A DNA stretch of 64,000 nucleotides from Aquila chrysaetos chrysaetos (GCF_900496995.4 NW_024470328.1:281515-345514); one strand, 5' to 3'. Shown: positions 44,633 through 56,220, counted from the stretch's first letter. Program-made: numbers and translations. Notes: generated from the sequence alone by a model not told the origin.

Positions 44633-44862
44633 TGTAGGGTACGGCGTTCGGAAGATCTCGCGATGTCACAGAAAGGTAGAAGGCTAGTCGTCGCCTCCCT
44701 ATGACGTATCATTAATCCCACCTACCGTTGTTAGTATAAAAGGAATTAACTGTGCAATAAAAGACGGAGTTGGCACTCACACCATGTGTGTTATCTGTCT
44801 CTTCCCTGGTCCGGGCCAACCAGTGATCTAATCGCGGCACCTTGATATGTAGCAATGCTACA
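44633..44862 (+). repeat. ERV-B 3' LTR (230 bp)
   Basis: Same length as the 5' LTR. TATAAAAGG and AATAAAAG are intact here. Confidence 0.88.
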
Positions 44863-45700
44863 GAGCACTGTATGAAGCTCTGCTGCCTTGCAATGCTGAA
44901 CGACCGTGAGACCCCACCAAAACTCTCCAGAATAGGCCAAAGTCTAGTCCTTTCATGTCCAGCATCTGCAGTCTTCCATTTTCCTTCCTCACGTCCCTCG
45001 GGAGCTGGGACCTCACTATTTCATTTTCATGACAGAAGAGGCTTACACTGACCTTCAGTTCCCTGGCCAGCTCTGCCTTGCTGGCAAGTATCAGATCTGG
45101 GTTTGCATTACCCTTGTTGGCCCATCTGGCAGCTGTGTGAAGATCTTCTCCCAAGACACTCCAGAAACGGCCTGGACTGTTTGCATGCTGCCATGTTCCC
45201 CTTCCAGAAAATGCCAGGGTCTTTCAAGTCCCCAGTGAGGCCCAGGCTTCTACATCCAGAGACTTCCTTGGGGTGCTTAGAAAAGACCGTGCCCACTTCC
45301 TCACCCTGACTGTGGGTTCCTCAACTCCCACCACAATGTCACCTTTACTGGCCCCTCCTCTGACCCTCACTCACAAGGGCTGACCCAACTTCTCCCTGGC
45401 CCCAGTAAGGAGCTCCATACATCCAAGCAACTTCTTCACTTTGAGAGAACCCCACTCCTGATCCTTCCAGCCTGTCTCTCCTGAGAACCAGTACCCATCC
45501 ATTGCAGCACCCCAAGCTGTGTCACTTGTCCCACCATGCCTTGGCAGTTCATTTATGGATGTCAAAAAGCTCAGGCTCCAACTCATCCTTGCTGTGCCGC
45601 TGGCTGAGGGCATCAGTGCACATTTGGGCTGTAGTACCTCAGCTGTAACACCAGGCCAGGCTCTGACTTGGCTTAGGGAAGCTGGTCCAAGCATCTAAGA
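44863..45700 (-). mobile_element. CR1 LINE ORF2 endonuclease-region fragments
   Basis: Minus-strand frames show a PDLILASKAEL..SVSLFCHENEIV block (44858-45154) and an AWGAAMDGYWFSGETGWKD block (45371-45694), in LINE order. Heavily broken. Confidence 0.65.
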
Positions 45701-46129
45701 CCCCATGTGTGCAAAGGCTTGGCTTCAGAGCCATGCCAGAGTGGTTGGCGGATGGAAACATAAAGCTGAAATTGAATGCCAAGACAGTGATCAACCTCTG
45801 CTATCCCCAAGAACCAAAAGAAGAAGGGCTGGGAAGGTCAGCCCTGCCAGGGAATGGGGTTTTTGTCAGTGGTGGCTCTGCTGCCCCTGAGGGCTTTTGG
45901 TGGAGCTGAAGCTGATCCCTAGGAATGACAACGTGCTACAGACAGGCAGACTGTGAAAACTGTTGGTCATTTCCCTGACTATGTTATCACGAGTGTGAGT
46001 AAAGGTAGGTGGAGAGCAAAAAACAGAAGTGTGAAAGTGTAGGCACATACGTGTGGTGACCCCAGTGTGATGTGCTTCCTGTCTAAGGATGGGACAATGC
46101 AAAGGTGATTCTTGGATCTCACTCTCTCA
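45701..46129. other. Intergenic sequence, no gene seen
   Basis: No domain-bearing frame or recognised repeat. Confidence 0.4.
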
Positions 46130-48443
46130 GGAGAAATGTCACTGCTGCTAAAAGAAGTGTTTGTCTCTCCCCAGCTGAGGGAGGGAACACCAGTGATTGC
46201 TTCAGCCTGTTTGCCAGCAGGTTCCCCTGGAGCCCCAGGGACACCTGGAGGGAGCCCAGAGGGGGCAGAGAAAGTGCTGCCTTGGGCTGGTCCTCTGCTG
46301 CTGAGCTGGGCTGGGCTCCTGGGACAGAGGGAGCTCCTGGCAAGCGGGCAGCACTGCAGAGAGACAGCTCTGCCCAGGAGCAGCTCCTCTGCAAAGCGCA
46401 GCAGGGCTGAGGGCACTGCCTGCAGGCAGCGAGGGGAGAGGAGGGAAGGGAGAGGGAGGTTAAAGGCAGTCTGGGGTGGAAGGAGAGAGGAGAGCTCACG
46501 TGGAGAAAAATCTTCACAGCCCTTAACAGGGTAAGTCTCTGGCTGCAGGGCAATGCAGGGGCAGTTCCTGGAATGACCTCCTAAAGCTGGCACATCCCAC
46601 AGCCTATGGGATCTGTCAGAGGGACTCTCACAGTTTCTGCAGTGTAGAGAAAAGGGACGTGCTTTGGAGCACAGCTTCCCTGCTGCACCCTCAGAGGGAC
46701 AGGGCATGTCAGCTGCCTTCCCCTGGGGGTGGCTGCAGAGTGTGAAGGTGGGTGTGCAGCCAGGGGTGCCCAGGGCTGTCCTTCAGAGCAGGGTCCCTGC
46801 ACCCCAGGGGGCTGTGTGCTGGGGCAGGGGCTCTGCCACCGGTCAGGGTAAGTACTCAGCCTGCCTGGGAACTGTAACAGCAGAGTGGGGAGAAGCTGTG
46901 GGTGGAAGAAGTAATCCGCAGCAGGGCAGGGTCCTTCTGCTGACAAGAGGGTGCTGTGTGGGTCAGGGCTGCTCACAGTCTCCAGATCACCCCCAGGACA
47001 TTTCCAAGGGCACTTTTCAAGGGGAAGGTCGAAGCAGGGATTGCTATAAAGTCAAGGAGCTTTCCTGAGTCTGTGTTTTCAGTTTCGTACTCTTGGGGAA
47101 TTTTCGGGAGACATGCAGAAGGATTTGTCATGCTTGAACAAGTCCCTGAGACTCCTGAGCTGTAACTTGGAGTGATCAGTAATCCTGATAGGAGCCTCCT
47201 GAAGTAGAGCACAGGGACTGAGAACAACTGCCTGGCTGTGTTGGTGTCTGGGAGGTGGCATGCACAGCTGGGTAAGGGTAAGTCTTTCCTGATTTCCCGC
47301 CCGCCTGTCCCCTTGCCTCTCTGAGCCAGTCGATCTCTGCTCTTTTCCTTGGTTCTCCACTTGTCTGTGTTACTGTTATCTTTTTCCTGCTGTCAGGTTC
47401 TCTGGGGATGGGAGTTTCAGCTGCAGAGACACACACTGATCTTGTGGGTCCTCTCATGCAGCTGTGTCCATGGGAACAAGTGTCCCAGCTTTCCTATAAT
47501 CTGAGGGGTTATGCTCAATGCTGTCTGTGGGGCTGTGGGATGAGTTGATTCTCCCTTAGAGAGATGCCATCACATTAGGTCGCTTGGCTGTCACCTCCGA
47601 GTGTCCTTCCAAGCTGTTAGCTGCCCTGCAGGATGCAAACCTCTCTCACAGCAGCTTTCTGTTATCGGAAAGCCCCATGGAGAAGCACAGATATGCTATG
47701 ACTGAGGAAATGCTCTTGGGTTGGTGAAATGAGCCCGGTGTGTCCTTGGCTAGAAGCAGGGTGCTGAGACTTTGAGAAAGGGTGAGACATTTGGTGGTCT
47801 GCAGTGGATGTCTGTGCTCTCAGCAGTGTCTGGTGGCTTTTCAGGGTAACATGGGAGTGTGATCACCCTCCATCTCAGACAGGTGCAAGCACAGTGAAAG
47901 TGGGAACTAGACAGAAGGACAGAGCAGCTCCCCCTCCCTCTGCACTAAGCCACAGGCAATCCTCTTGACTTTCCTGGCTCACGCTGTTCTCCCGGAGTGC
48001 AGCAGAAATGCTGAAGTTTCCCGAGATCTAAGAAAACTCCCCAGGGGTGATGTGGACAGCTTTAAAAAACCCTAGAACTCTTAAACTGCTTTTACACTCC
48101 TGGTTCCTTAGCACTGGGAGTGCAGATGCTGACAAGCCCTTCTGCGTTAGGAGCGGTTTCAGCTGACAAAGTCAAACACCAGACTGGCCCCTGCCCCCAC
48201 CGTTCCCATGAACCCACTGCTGCAGAGCAGGGCTGACTTCTCAAGAGCCCATGGGTAGAGGCCCGGCTCTTCACTGCACGCTTGGCCAGCACCAAGCAGG
48301 GCTCCAGCCACAGCCCTGAAGGAAGGTCTCCTAGAAAAGAAAAAGTGTCTGTGTGTGTGAGAGTGGGAGGGTCTATGGGAAATGGCTTTGATATTCCTCA
48401 GAGAAAATTGCCCTACTTCTTCACTGTCTTTTATCTACTATGA
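46130..48443 (+). repeat. Conserved block and upstream region of third receptor (copy 3 of 3)
   Basis: Direct paralogue of 22860-25164. The antisense frame 45979-46707 matches those at 22892-23428 and 12804-13232. The last kilobase diverges more than the first. Confidence 0.75.
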
Positions 48444-48446
48444 CAG
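48444..48446 (+). promoter_or_regulatory. Splice acceptor of third receptor
   Basis: TTATCTACTATGACAG ends at 48446, 23 bp before ATG 48470; an alternative AG lies at 48459-48460. Confidence 0.55.
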
Positions 48447-48469
48447 CACCCCATTCCCAGAGGAAGAAA

Positions 48470-49408
48470 ATGTCCAACGGCAGCTCCATCACCCAGTTCC
48501 TCCTACTGGCGTTTGCAGACACACGGGAGCTGCAGCTCTTGCACTTCTGGCTCTTCCTGGGCATCTACCTGGCTGCCCTCCTGGCCAACGGCCTCATCAT
48601 CACCACTATAGCCTGTGACCACTGCCTCCATACACCCATGTACTTCTTCCTCCTCAACCTCTCTGTTCTTGACCTTGGCTCCATCTCCACCACTGTCCCT
48701 AAAGCCATGGCCAACTCCCTCTGGGACAACAGGGCCATCTCCTTCCTAGGATGTGCTGCACAGGCATTTCTGTTTCTCTTTTTGATCTCAGCAGAGTATT
48801 ATCTTCTCACTGTCATGGCCTATGACCGCTATGTTGCCATCTGCAAACCCCTGCACTACGGGACCCTCCTGGGCAGCAGAGCTTGTGTCCACATGGCAGC
48901 AGCTGCCTGGGGCAGTGGGTTTCTCCATGCTGTGCTGCACACTGCCAGTACATTTTCACTACCCCTCTGCCAAGGCAATGCTGTGGACCATTTCTTCTGT
49001 GAAATCTCCCAGATCCTCAAGCTCGCCTGCTCAGACTCCTTCCTCAGGGAAGTTGGGGTACTTGTAGTTAGTGTCTCTTTTGCATTTGGGTGTTTTGTTT
49101 CCATTGTGCTGTCCTATGGGCAGATCTTCAGGGCTGTGCTGAGGATCTCCTCTGAGCAGGGACGGCACAAAGCCTTTTCCACGTGCATCCCTCACCTGGC
49201 CGTGGTCTCCCTGTTTGTCAGCACTGCAATGTTTGCCTACCTGAAGCCCAGCTCCATCTCCTCCCCACCCCTCGAACTGGTGATGGCAGTTCTGTACTCG
49301 GTGGTGCCTCCAGCAGTGAACCCCCTCCTCTACAGCATGAGGAACCAGGAGCTCAAGGATGCCCTGTGGAAAATGATGAACGGGTGCTTTTCAGAAACAA
49401 TTAACTGA
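48470..49408 (+). CDS. Olfactory receptor, family 14-like (avian gamma-c), intact
   Basis: A 312-residue odorant receptor from ATG 48470; an in-frame ATG at 48440 lies at the acceptor and would add 10 residues, so I prefer 48470. Motifs in order: glycosylation site NGS; LLANGLIITTI in TM1; LHTPMYFFLL; an intact TM2 aspartate (LSVLDLG), unlike the two paralogues; FLGCAAQ in TM3; MAYDRYVAICKPLHY; LPLCQGN and FFCEISQ loop cysteines; LSYGQIFRAVL; KAFSTCIPHL; PPAVNPLLYSMRN in TM7; and a short cytoplasmic tail. No break. It is expected to signal through the olfactory G protein; the ligand is unknown. Of the three this is the most canonical copy. Confidence 0.97.
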   Translation: MSNGSSITQFLLLAFADTRELQLLHFWLFLGIYLAALLANGLIITTIACDHCLHTPMYFFLLNLSVLDLGSISTTVPKAMANSLWDNRAISFLGCAAQAFLFLFLISAEYYLLTVMAYDRYVAICKPLHYGTLLGSRACVHMAAAAWGSGFLHAVLHTASTFSLPLCQGNAVDHFFCEISQILKLACSDSFLREVGVLVVSVSFAFGCFVSIVLSYGQIFRAVLRISSEQGRHKAFSTCIPHLAVVSLFVSTAMFAYLKPSSISSPPLELVMAVLYSVVPPAVNPLLYSMRNQELKDALWKMMNGCFSETIN

Positions 49409-50329
49409 TTGTTTTCTTTTGCAGAGCATTCATAATGTATCTCATTACAGGCCCAGGCTGCCTTATCAGGTTCCTGTTTGTGGTGGTAGCGGGATTTTCT
49501 TTGTTTTTCTTGTGATCACGTTGTGCACAATGAAATTTTATTAGCCATCCCATATGTAATTCAATGTCTACCTGTAGAATTTGACCCAGAGGTTGTGTAA
49601 ATGAGGCACAGTGCTCTCTGTGTATTTCAACACAATAAAGGACCCTGCAGCGACTATTTTGCCCGAGATCCTTCCTCTGAGAAATTGGTGAAGAAGCAGA
49701 GCAGTGCCTGTATGCAGAGGGGAAGGGGAAAAGATTCTCAGCAAAGCAGCAGTGCCAGGGAGCACCAGCGCTTGGTCTTCCCAGAGCTGCTCTCTTTCCA
49801 CTCCCACACTCTCCTTCTGAGCCCCTGGCTTGGTGTAAGGCCGGAGTGCTCTGGCATCTCCGGCACAGTCCTGCAGTGTGGCAGGATCTGAAGGGAGAAT
49901 CTTGATTCTGAGGAATTCCTGTATTTATACTGCCTTTGTCAATCCATCACTTGCCCCACTGGCCACTGGGACCAGGGTTCCCTCAGCTGCCTTCTTTGTG
50001 CTGACAACATATTTAGAGAAGCTCTTCTGGGACCCCTCCCCATGCATGGGCATTTCCACCCACAAACGAGCTCTGGCTTTGCTGGCTCCATCCCTGCGCC
50101 CACAGGCCAGGTGTCTGTCTGCCTCCTGGGCAGGCTGTTCCCCCTCCAGCCTCCCTGCACTTCCTTCTGGTGTTGGACCTCCTAAGTCAGGGGGGTCCCT
50201 GTTCATCCACGCTGACCTCTTGCCAGGCCCTGCTCGACTCCTTGTGCTGTGGGCTGGCTCCTTCCTGGGCTGTGAGGATGTTCTCCCTGAAGATCCAGGA
50301 GGGTCTCACAGCCCCTTTGTCCTCCAGGA
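49409..50329 (+). repeat. Third receptor 3' flank
   Basis: To about 49870 it is collinear with 26125-26640. AATAAA at 49634-49639 lies in the conserved block. 49.9-50.33 kb shows no gene. Confidence 0.7.
49634..49639 (+). terminator. Poly(A) signal of third receptor
   Basis: AATAAA 226 bp past the stop, followed by GGACCCTGCAG. Confidence 0.65.
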
Positions 50330-50334
50330 CAGTC

Positions 50335-50774
50335 TGTCCTGGGTTCAGTTGGGATAGAGTTCATTTTCACAGGAACCTGGGAGTGGGCACAGCTGGGACA
50401 GCTGACCTGAACTAGCCAAGGAGTTATTCCATACCATGTGACATCTTGCTCAGTATATAAATGGTCAGTGGTCTGGGGGAGGTCACTTGGCTTTCGGTGG
50501 GGGAACTGACGGAGGGTCAGGTTCCGGGTAGCGAGCAGTTGCACTGCGCATCACTCCTTTTGTATATTCTCTTATTAGTATTGTTGTTGTTGTTGTAAGT
50601 TCTCTTTTTGTGTTGTCCCAGTAAATTGTCCTTGTCCTAACCCACAAGGTTCCTTTTTTTTTTTTTTTTTCTTTTCTCCTTCCTGGTTCTCCTCCCTATC
50701 CCACCGGAGGGGGCAGAAGGAGTGAGCGAGTGGCTCTGTGATACTTTGTTACCAGGTGGGCTGAAACCACAACA
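50335..50774 (+). mobile_element. ERVL-like solo LTR (440 bp), target duplication CAGTC
   Basis: CAGTC at 50330-50334 repeats at 50775-50779. TGTCCTGGG to ACAACA. Contains a long T run near 50653-50670 and the TGTTGTTGTTGT block. Confidence 0.93.
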
Positions 50775-50840
50775 CAGTCCAAGCAGATCTTCAGCTAATG
50801 GAAATCAGCTCTCCTGCAGCTCCGCACTGTCATTCTGCTA

Positions 50841-51060
50841 CTAGTCATGCATCTCCACCATCTCATGGTGGTTGCAGCCATGGCTGCCCTCCTCCTTCCC
50901 ATCCCCAGCCAGATCCACCCTGTCTGTCAGGAAGAGACCAGCCCTCGACAGCTCATTGAGTGCCTCTGTCAAAATGTTGTCTTCCACACCCTGCAGGAAT
51001 CTCCTGGCTTGCTTGTGCCCAGCCCTGCTGCCCTCCCAGCAGACTGTGGGGTGCTTCAAC
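50841..51060 (-). mobile_element. CR1 LINE ORF2 endonuclease fragment
   Basis: The minus-strand frame reads HPTVCWEGSRAGHKQARRFL and then GSHGCNHHEMVEM, the LINE endonuclease C-terminal blocks. Truncated on both sides. Confidence 0.75.
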
Positions 51061-52330
51061 TCGCCATGTCATCGAGGATCTGTGACCGCGAGGCTTCCTC
51101 CAAGGCAAGGCTCTGTGCACGCCAGCCTCCCCTTTGCACAGAGCTCCCCACCACCTGCCTTCCTGAGGAGCCCTTGGCACCCATGGCTGCCCTCCCACCA
51201 CTCCAGCTGTCCCACCAGGGCTCTGCCGTCCTCGTGGGGTGGGGGAGCACGTTGCTGCCTGCCCAGCAGAAACGAGAGTGCTGGGGAGGGGAGAGGAGAG
51301 GCAGGTAAAGGGGAAGGGTTGTGGCAGGTTGTCTGGGAGGTGACTCCTGTTGCCAGAAGAGGATGATGCAAGGAGAGGCATGGCAGGTGGGAGGTGGATT
51401 TTGAAGTCACTTCTTTGGAAACAACCCTAATTGGCCAGGTGCTGAGGCAGGCCCAGTGATGTCACCTGGAGTGTCGGAAAACCCACCCAGCAGTGCTGAG
51501 ATCTTGGGAGAGGGGAGATGCAGAGGAAGGTGAAGATGGCATGGCTGGGAGGTGGATTGTGAGGCCATTTCTCTTGCTGCTTGACTTGTTGCATCACAAA
51601 GCCCGATGTGGCACATATGGCAGCTCATTCAGTGGAGAGGGGTAGAGGTAGGCAGAGCCAACATGGTTGGGCTTTTGCTTGTGATGTCACCTCATGACAG
51701 CAATGTGATTGGCCAGGAGGAGGCAGGCATCATGAGGACATCAAGGACACGAGGTGGGAAGGCAGCAGAGAGGTTTCTGGGTCCCTGTTGAGGCCCTGCC
51801 CTGGGGTGAAGCCACCTGTACATGACATGGGAACCTATGGGTCATGGCAGGAGAAATTGCGGGATGTGACAGAGAAGAGCATGAGAAGGGACCAGCAGTA
51901 CGGGCAGCACCCTGTGTCCCGGCTGGGTCTCACAGGTGGCTGCAGATGTGAGAAGTGGCCAAAGTGCACAGAGAGGAGCACCGGGGACCTTCTGGGCAGT
52001 CAAGTCTTGCAAGGCCATCAGTGCCTGGGGAAGCCATCAGGGATGCCCTTGAAGTCCCAGAGGACCAAGGCAATGGTGTCCAAGCTATCAAATTTGGGTA
52101 TAAAAGGAGAAAACCTGAGACCATTGGGGAAAAAGTAATTGGTGATGGTTATGAATTGTGGAGGAGACTGGGGCAGAGAAAGGCAAGGGTCACAGCATAT
52201 CATGGAAGAAGCAGCCTGTGGAAGTTTGGGAAGGAGAGGTCTGCAAGGGTCCAGGTGCCTGTGGGGAGGTGGCTGGTCAGTGCTGGTCTGGCCAAAGCCT
52301 GTGCCTGATCACCATGGTCTGTCCTGCATA
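51061..52330. other. Intergenic sequence with diverged tandem units, no gene seen
   Basis: Around 51370-51735 the motifs GGGAGGTGGATT, ATTGGCCAGG..GAGGCAGGC and TGATGTCACCT recur, suggesting old tandem units. Overlapping frames at 50847-51410 have no domain. Confidence 0.4.
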
Positions 52331-52951
52331 TTCTACTGGTTTCAGCTGGGGTAGAGTTAATTAACTTCATAGTAACTTGTATGGGGCTATGTTTTAGATT
52401 TGTGATGGAAATAGTGTTGCTAACACACCAATGTTTTAGTCATGGCTGAGCCGTGCATGCACAGCGCCTGAGCCGCGCTTGCACAGCGCCAAGGACTTTT
52501 CTGCTTCTCACGGTGCCCTGCCAGCAAGTAGGCTGTGGGTGCAGAAGATGTTGGGAGGGGACACAGCTGGGACAGCTGACCCCAACTGTCCCAAGGGATC
52601 TTCTGTACCATAGGATGTCACGCTCAGTTGTAAAAATTGGGGGAAGAAGGAGGAAAGTGGGAGCATTCAGAGTGATGGTGTTTGTCTTCCCAAGTAACCG
52701 TTACATATGATGGAGCCCTGCTTTCCTGGAGATGGCTGAACACCTGCTTGTCGATGGGAAGCAGTGAATGAATTCCTTATTTTGCTTTGCCTGAGTGCAC
52801 AGCTTTTGCTTTACTTATTAAACTGTTTTGATCTCAACCGATGAGTTTTCTCACTTTTACCTTTCCCATCATCTCTCCCATCCTGCTGTGGAGGAGTGAG
52901 CAAGCCACAGCTGCATTGTGCTTTAGCAGACTACCGGGGTTAAACCATGAC
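52331..52951 (+). mobile_element. ERVL-like LTR, longer subfamily
   Basis: TGGTTTCAGCTGGGGTAGAG at the start, GGTTAAACCATGACA at the end. Collinear with 55645-56220. A short unit (GAGCCG..TGCACAGCGCC) is doubled at 52445-52492. No clean target duplication. Confidence 0.75.
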
Positions 52952-53886
52952 ATTTATTAAACTCTGCTCCTGGCTTTTTTCTGTGTGAGCAGGCTCACTG
53001 CTGTGTGTGTTTGGGCATGAATACGTGTACATGCTTTGCTGGTCAATTCTAATATACGGACCACTTGTGGAATCTTTGCACCCGATCAGCCTGAGAGGGG
53101 GAACGGGATGGAGCCCATTGTATTGCTCATGGTTGTGTAAGTGCTGCTGTCAGTGTGGTGGCTGTCAAGGTGCTGTTGCCTCTTGGAGTTGGTCTGTGTT
53201 GGGTTGGCTGTGTCCATCTTTGTTTCCTTGCGGATACCTGGATTTAGTGCTTTCCCTTTGGTTGACTCCGCCTTGGGCCATCTCTCACTTTGTGGGGCTC
53301 CAGTCAGTGCCCACCCCAGGCACACGTGGTCCATGCACATCTCACGGGCTCTGCAGGCAGCTCTGGATTCCTCTCCCGGAGGATGTCCACTGACCTGTCA
53401 CATGTTGGGACAGCACAGTATGACAGTCTCTCAGTGAGACTCACCATCTCCACTGTCAGTAGACAACAAGGGACGTGTCCTAAATCCAATCCTTGCTCTC
53501 TAACATCTACCAACATGAAAATGAGTGTTTTACTCAGGCCATTTTGGGGTGAAATTCCTGGGCCTGTTGTTGACATCAGCTTTGGAAGAGCAGCCAGATC
53601 TTGAGGAACTGCATGGGGAGATGGCATTTTTCTATAGAGATGCTATGATAGGATCAGCTCTGAAACAGTGTTAGGAACACATTTACAGAGGTGTGAGGTG
53701 AAAGAGGGAGAGATGGGTTCCTTTCTTAGGAGAGTGAGCTGAATACAAGCAATTATGTAGGAACAAAATAACCATAAATAACAATACAGTCAATGATAAC
53801 AAAAAAATGACAATACAGTCAATGATAACAAAAAAATGGATAAAACAATAAAGAAAGTACGGGCCTGCATTGCGATACACTAGAGG
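52952..53886. other. Intergenic sequence, no gene seen
   Basis: A 29-bp unit (CAATACAGTCAATGATAACA and following As) is doubled near 53780-53840. No recognisable coding sequence. Confidence 0.45.
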
Positions 53887-54138
53887 TCACTTGTGGAGAG
53901 TGATGGAAACAAACATCCATGAAATCCCTTTCCTGACAGACTCCTTGAGCTCCTGGTTCCTCATGCTGTAGAGGAGGGGGTTCACTGCTGGAGGCATCAC
54001 CGAGTACAGAACTGCCAGCACCAGATCGAAGGATGGGGAGGAGATGGAGGGGGGCTTCAGGCAGGCAACTGCGGCAGTGCTGATAAACAGGGAGACAACA
54101 TCAAGGTGAGGGGGGGCAAGTGGAAAAGGTTCTGCTGG
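53887..54138 (-). pseudogene. Olfactory receptor pseudogene, TM6-TM7 and tail only
   Basis: The minus-strand frame resembles the C-terminal 80 residues of the family 14-like receptors. A degenerate PLAPPHL replaces the usual STCLPHL, followed by DVVSLFISTAAVACLKPPS, LAVLYSVMPPAVNPLLYSMR, and a tail. Upstream of about 54138 the frame continues into unrelated sequence, so TM1-TM5 are gone. It cannot make a receptor. It marks a further, older duplicon copy in the same orientation as the 9800-10717 gene. Confidence 0.88.
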
Positions 54139-54299
54139 CTTCCCATTGCCATCTGCCATCCCCTCCATCATGTCTCTGGTCTCAAGCACAGCATTTGCAG
54201 ACATTGGGACTTGGGCACTTGGTACTGGGTTTGCCTGTGACAAGTCTGAGCTTTTCCCGAGTGCCCCAGCGGAGGTGCTGCAGCCCAAACTTGCACCCA

Positions 54300-55510
54300 T
54301 GCCATCATTCTGGGCCACAGACAGGTGGAGCTGCAGTCCCATGTGCCACTACAGACTTTTGACATTGATGGAAGAAATGGCGAGGGGTGGTGGGACAGCT
54401 CACAGTGGTGCTGCCATGGTGCCTGTGGGCTGTGCAGGAGAGGCAGGCTGGAATGATGAGGAGGGGGATGCCCTCGATCTGAAGGAGCTTGTCATATGTG
54501 TGGAGCTCCACTATGGGACATGCAACAGGTTGGGTGAGCCCTTGTGGGTGAGAGGAGAGGTCCCTTAGTGTGGCATCCTGGTAGGAGATGAAGAACCTGC
54601 AACCAGGGTAAGGAATTGGACTAACCCTTATTTAAGCAACCGAGGGAAGACTCCAGGTCCATGACCTCCGGTCTTATTGGGGACTTCAATAACCCTGACA
54701 CTCACTGGAAGGGGAGCACAGCAGGATGCACGCTGTCCAGCAGATGTCAGGAGACAGTCAGGAGGGATTGGCCACTCAAAACCTCAAGCTATCCAGTAAA
54801 GGTTCATCCAAAGTCCTGTCCCTAAAGTGGATGAAGGCTCTGAAATGACATGGGACAGGGACTGCCTAGGCGGGTAGCAGCGCTGCAGGAAAGGGTCTGC
54901 GGATCTCTGGGTTACATTAGGCAAAAATGAGCCATCAGCAAAGATGGCCAACAACATCCTGGGCTGTATGAGCAGGAGCAGAGCCAGTGGAAGTGATTAT
55001 CTCCCTCTGCTCAGCACTTGTTACACCACAGCTAGCATACTTGCCCAGGTTTTGGTTCCTCACAATGCCAGAGAGACACTGGCAAGCCGCAGAGCTGCAA
55101 AAGTTCAGCAGAGGGCCATGGAGATGGTCAGTGTTGGAGCACTTGCCCTGCTAGGAGAGGCTGAGGGAGCTGGCCTTGTTCAGACTGGAGAATGGAGGGC
55201 TTTGCACAGAGGGTGTAACAGACATGCCTTGCCTACAGTGAGGTATCCAAGAAGACGCTGTGGTGCAAGGCAATGAGCTGAAACACAAGAGGTTCAGGCT
55301 CAATACAGGGAGAAACTTTTGCAACATGAGGACAGTCAGACATGGGAAGCCGTTTCCCAGAGAGTGCATTGCCTCCATTCCTGGCAGTTTCTCAGACCCA
55401 TCTGGATAAAGCCATGAGAAACTCAGTGTGACCCTGCTTTGCGTGTAGTGTTCTCTACAGAGATCTAGCAAGGTCCCTTCCAGCCTAGATGACGCTTTCA
55501 TTCCTTACCC
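54300..55510 (+). mobile_element. CR1 LINE, endonuclease remnant to 3' end
   Basis: Plus-strand pieces in order: GWNDEEGDALDLKELVICVE (54450-54510), LIGDFNNPDTHWKGSTAGCT near 54680, and then the CR1 3' block (TAGGAGAGGCTGAGGGAGCT near 55151, CCTTCCAGCCTAGATGA near 55478). RT is missing, so there is a large internal deletion. Confidence 0.75.
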
Positions 55511-55644
55511 TTCATGTCCTCAACATTAGGGAAAGCACTCAGGTTCCCTCTGACTGTGGAAATCTTTACTGGTTCCCTTTTCCGCCCTCTCAAATTCTGC
55601 ATTCTTATCATCCTCACACCTTCCAAGAAGTCCAACCTCCCCTG

Positions 55645-56220
55645 GCTGGCTGGGATGGAGGTAATTTTCTTCACAGCAGCCTGTACAGTTCCACGTTTGG
55701 GATTTGTGACCAAACCAGAGTTAGTAACACTCCCATGCCTTAGCTATTGCTGAACAGTGCTTGCACAGGGCCAGGGCTTTTGCCATTGCTCATGCTTCCC
55801 TGCCAGTGAGTAGGCTGGGAGTGGGCAAGAAGTTATGAGGGGACACAGCCAGGATGACTGACCCCAACTGACCAAAGAAATATCCCATCCCCTATGGTGT
55901 CACACTCAGCGATAAAAGCTAGGGTGAAGAAGGAGGAAGAGGGGGCATTTGCAGTTACACCATTGCTCTTCCCAAGTAACCATTACTGGTGACAGATCCC
56001 TGCTTTCCTGGAAATGACTAAAGACCTGCCTGCCAATGGGAAGCAGTGAATGAATTCCTTGTTTCCCTTTGCTTGTGAGCACAGCTTTTGCTTTACCTGT
56101 TCAAGTCTCCTCATCTTGACCCTTGAGTTGTTCTTACTTTGCCCTTCCGATTCTTTCCCCATCCCTCAGGAGAGAGGAGTGAGTGATTCAGCTGGGTGAG
56201 GGCTTAGCGGCTACATTGTG
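55645..56220 (+). mobile_element. ERVL-like LTR, longer subfamily
   Basis: Collinear with 52331-52951: GGGGACACAGCCAGGATGAC, GGGAAGCAGTGAATGAATTC, then AGGAGTGAGTGA near the end. Diverged, ends unclear. Confidence 0.7.

Larger units (their letters stand above)
29913..44862 (+). mobile_element. ERV-B class II provirus, rearranged, hosting nested insertions
   Basis: Bounded by two LTRs of 230 bp each (29913-30142 and 44633-44862). In order: 5' LTR, tRNA-Trp primer site, frameshifted gag, an env remnant with polypurine tract and LTR start, an integrase fragment, ERV-G (33553-43312), the rest of integrase, an env-less 3' region, and the 3' LTR. Protease, RT and RNase H are missing. No clean 6-bp target duplication is seen (ACTGTG left, GAGCAC right), so recombination between proviruses is possible. 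Confidence 0.85.

Noticed and set aside
29900-44875. CACTGT near both outer ends of ERV-B as a target duplication
   Set aside because: On the right it lies 3 bp from the LTR edge and on the left it runs into the LTR start, so the spacing is inconsistent; the adjacent 6-mers ACTGTG and GAGCAC do not match.
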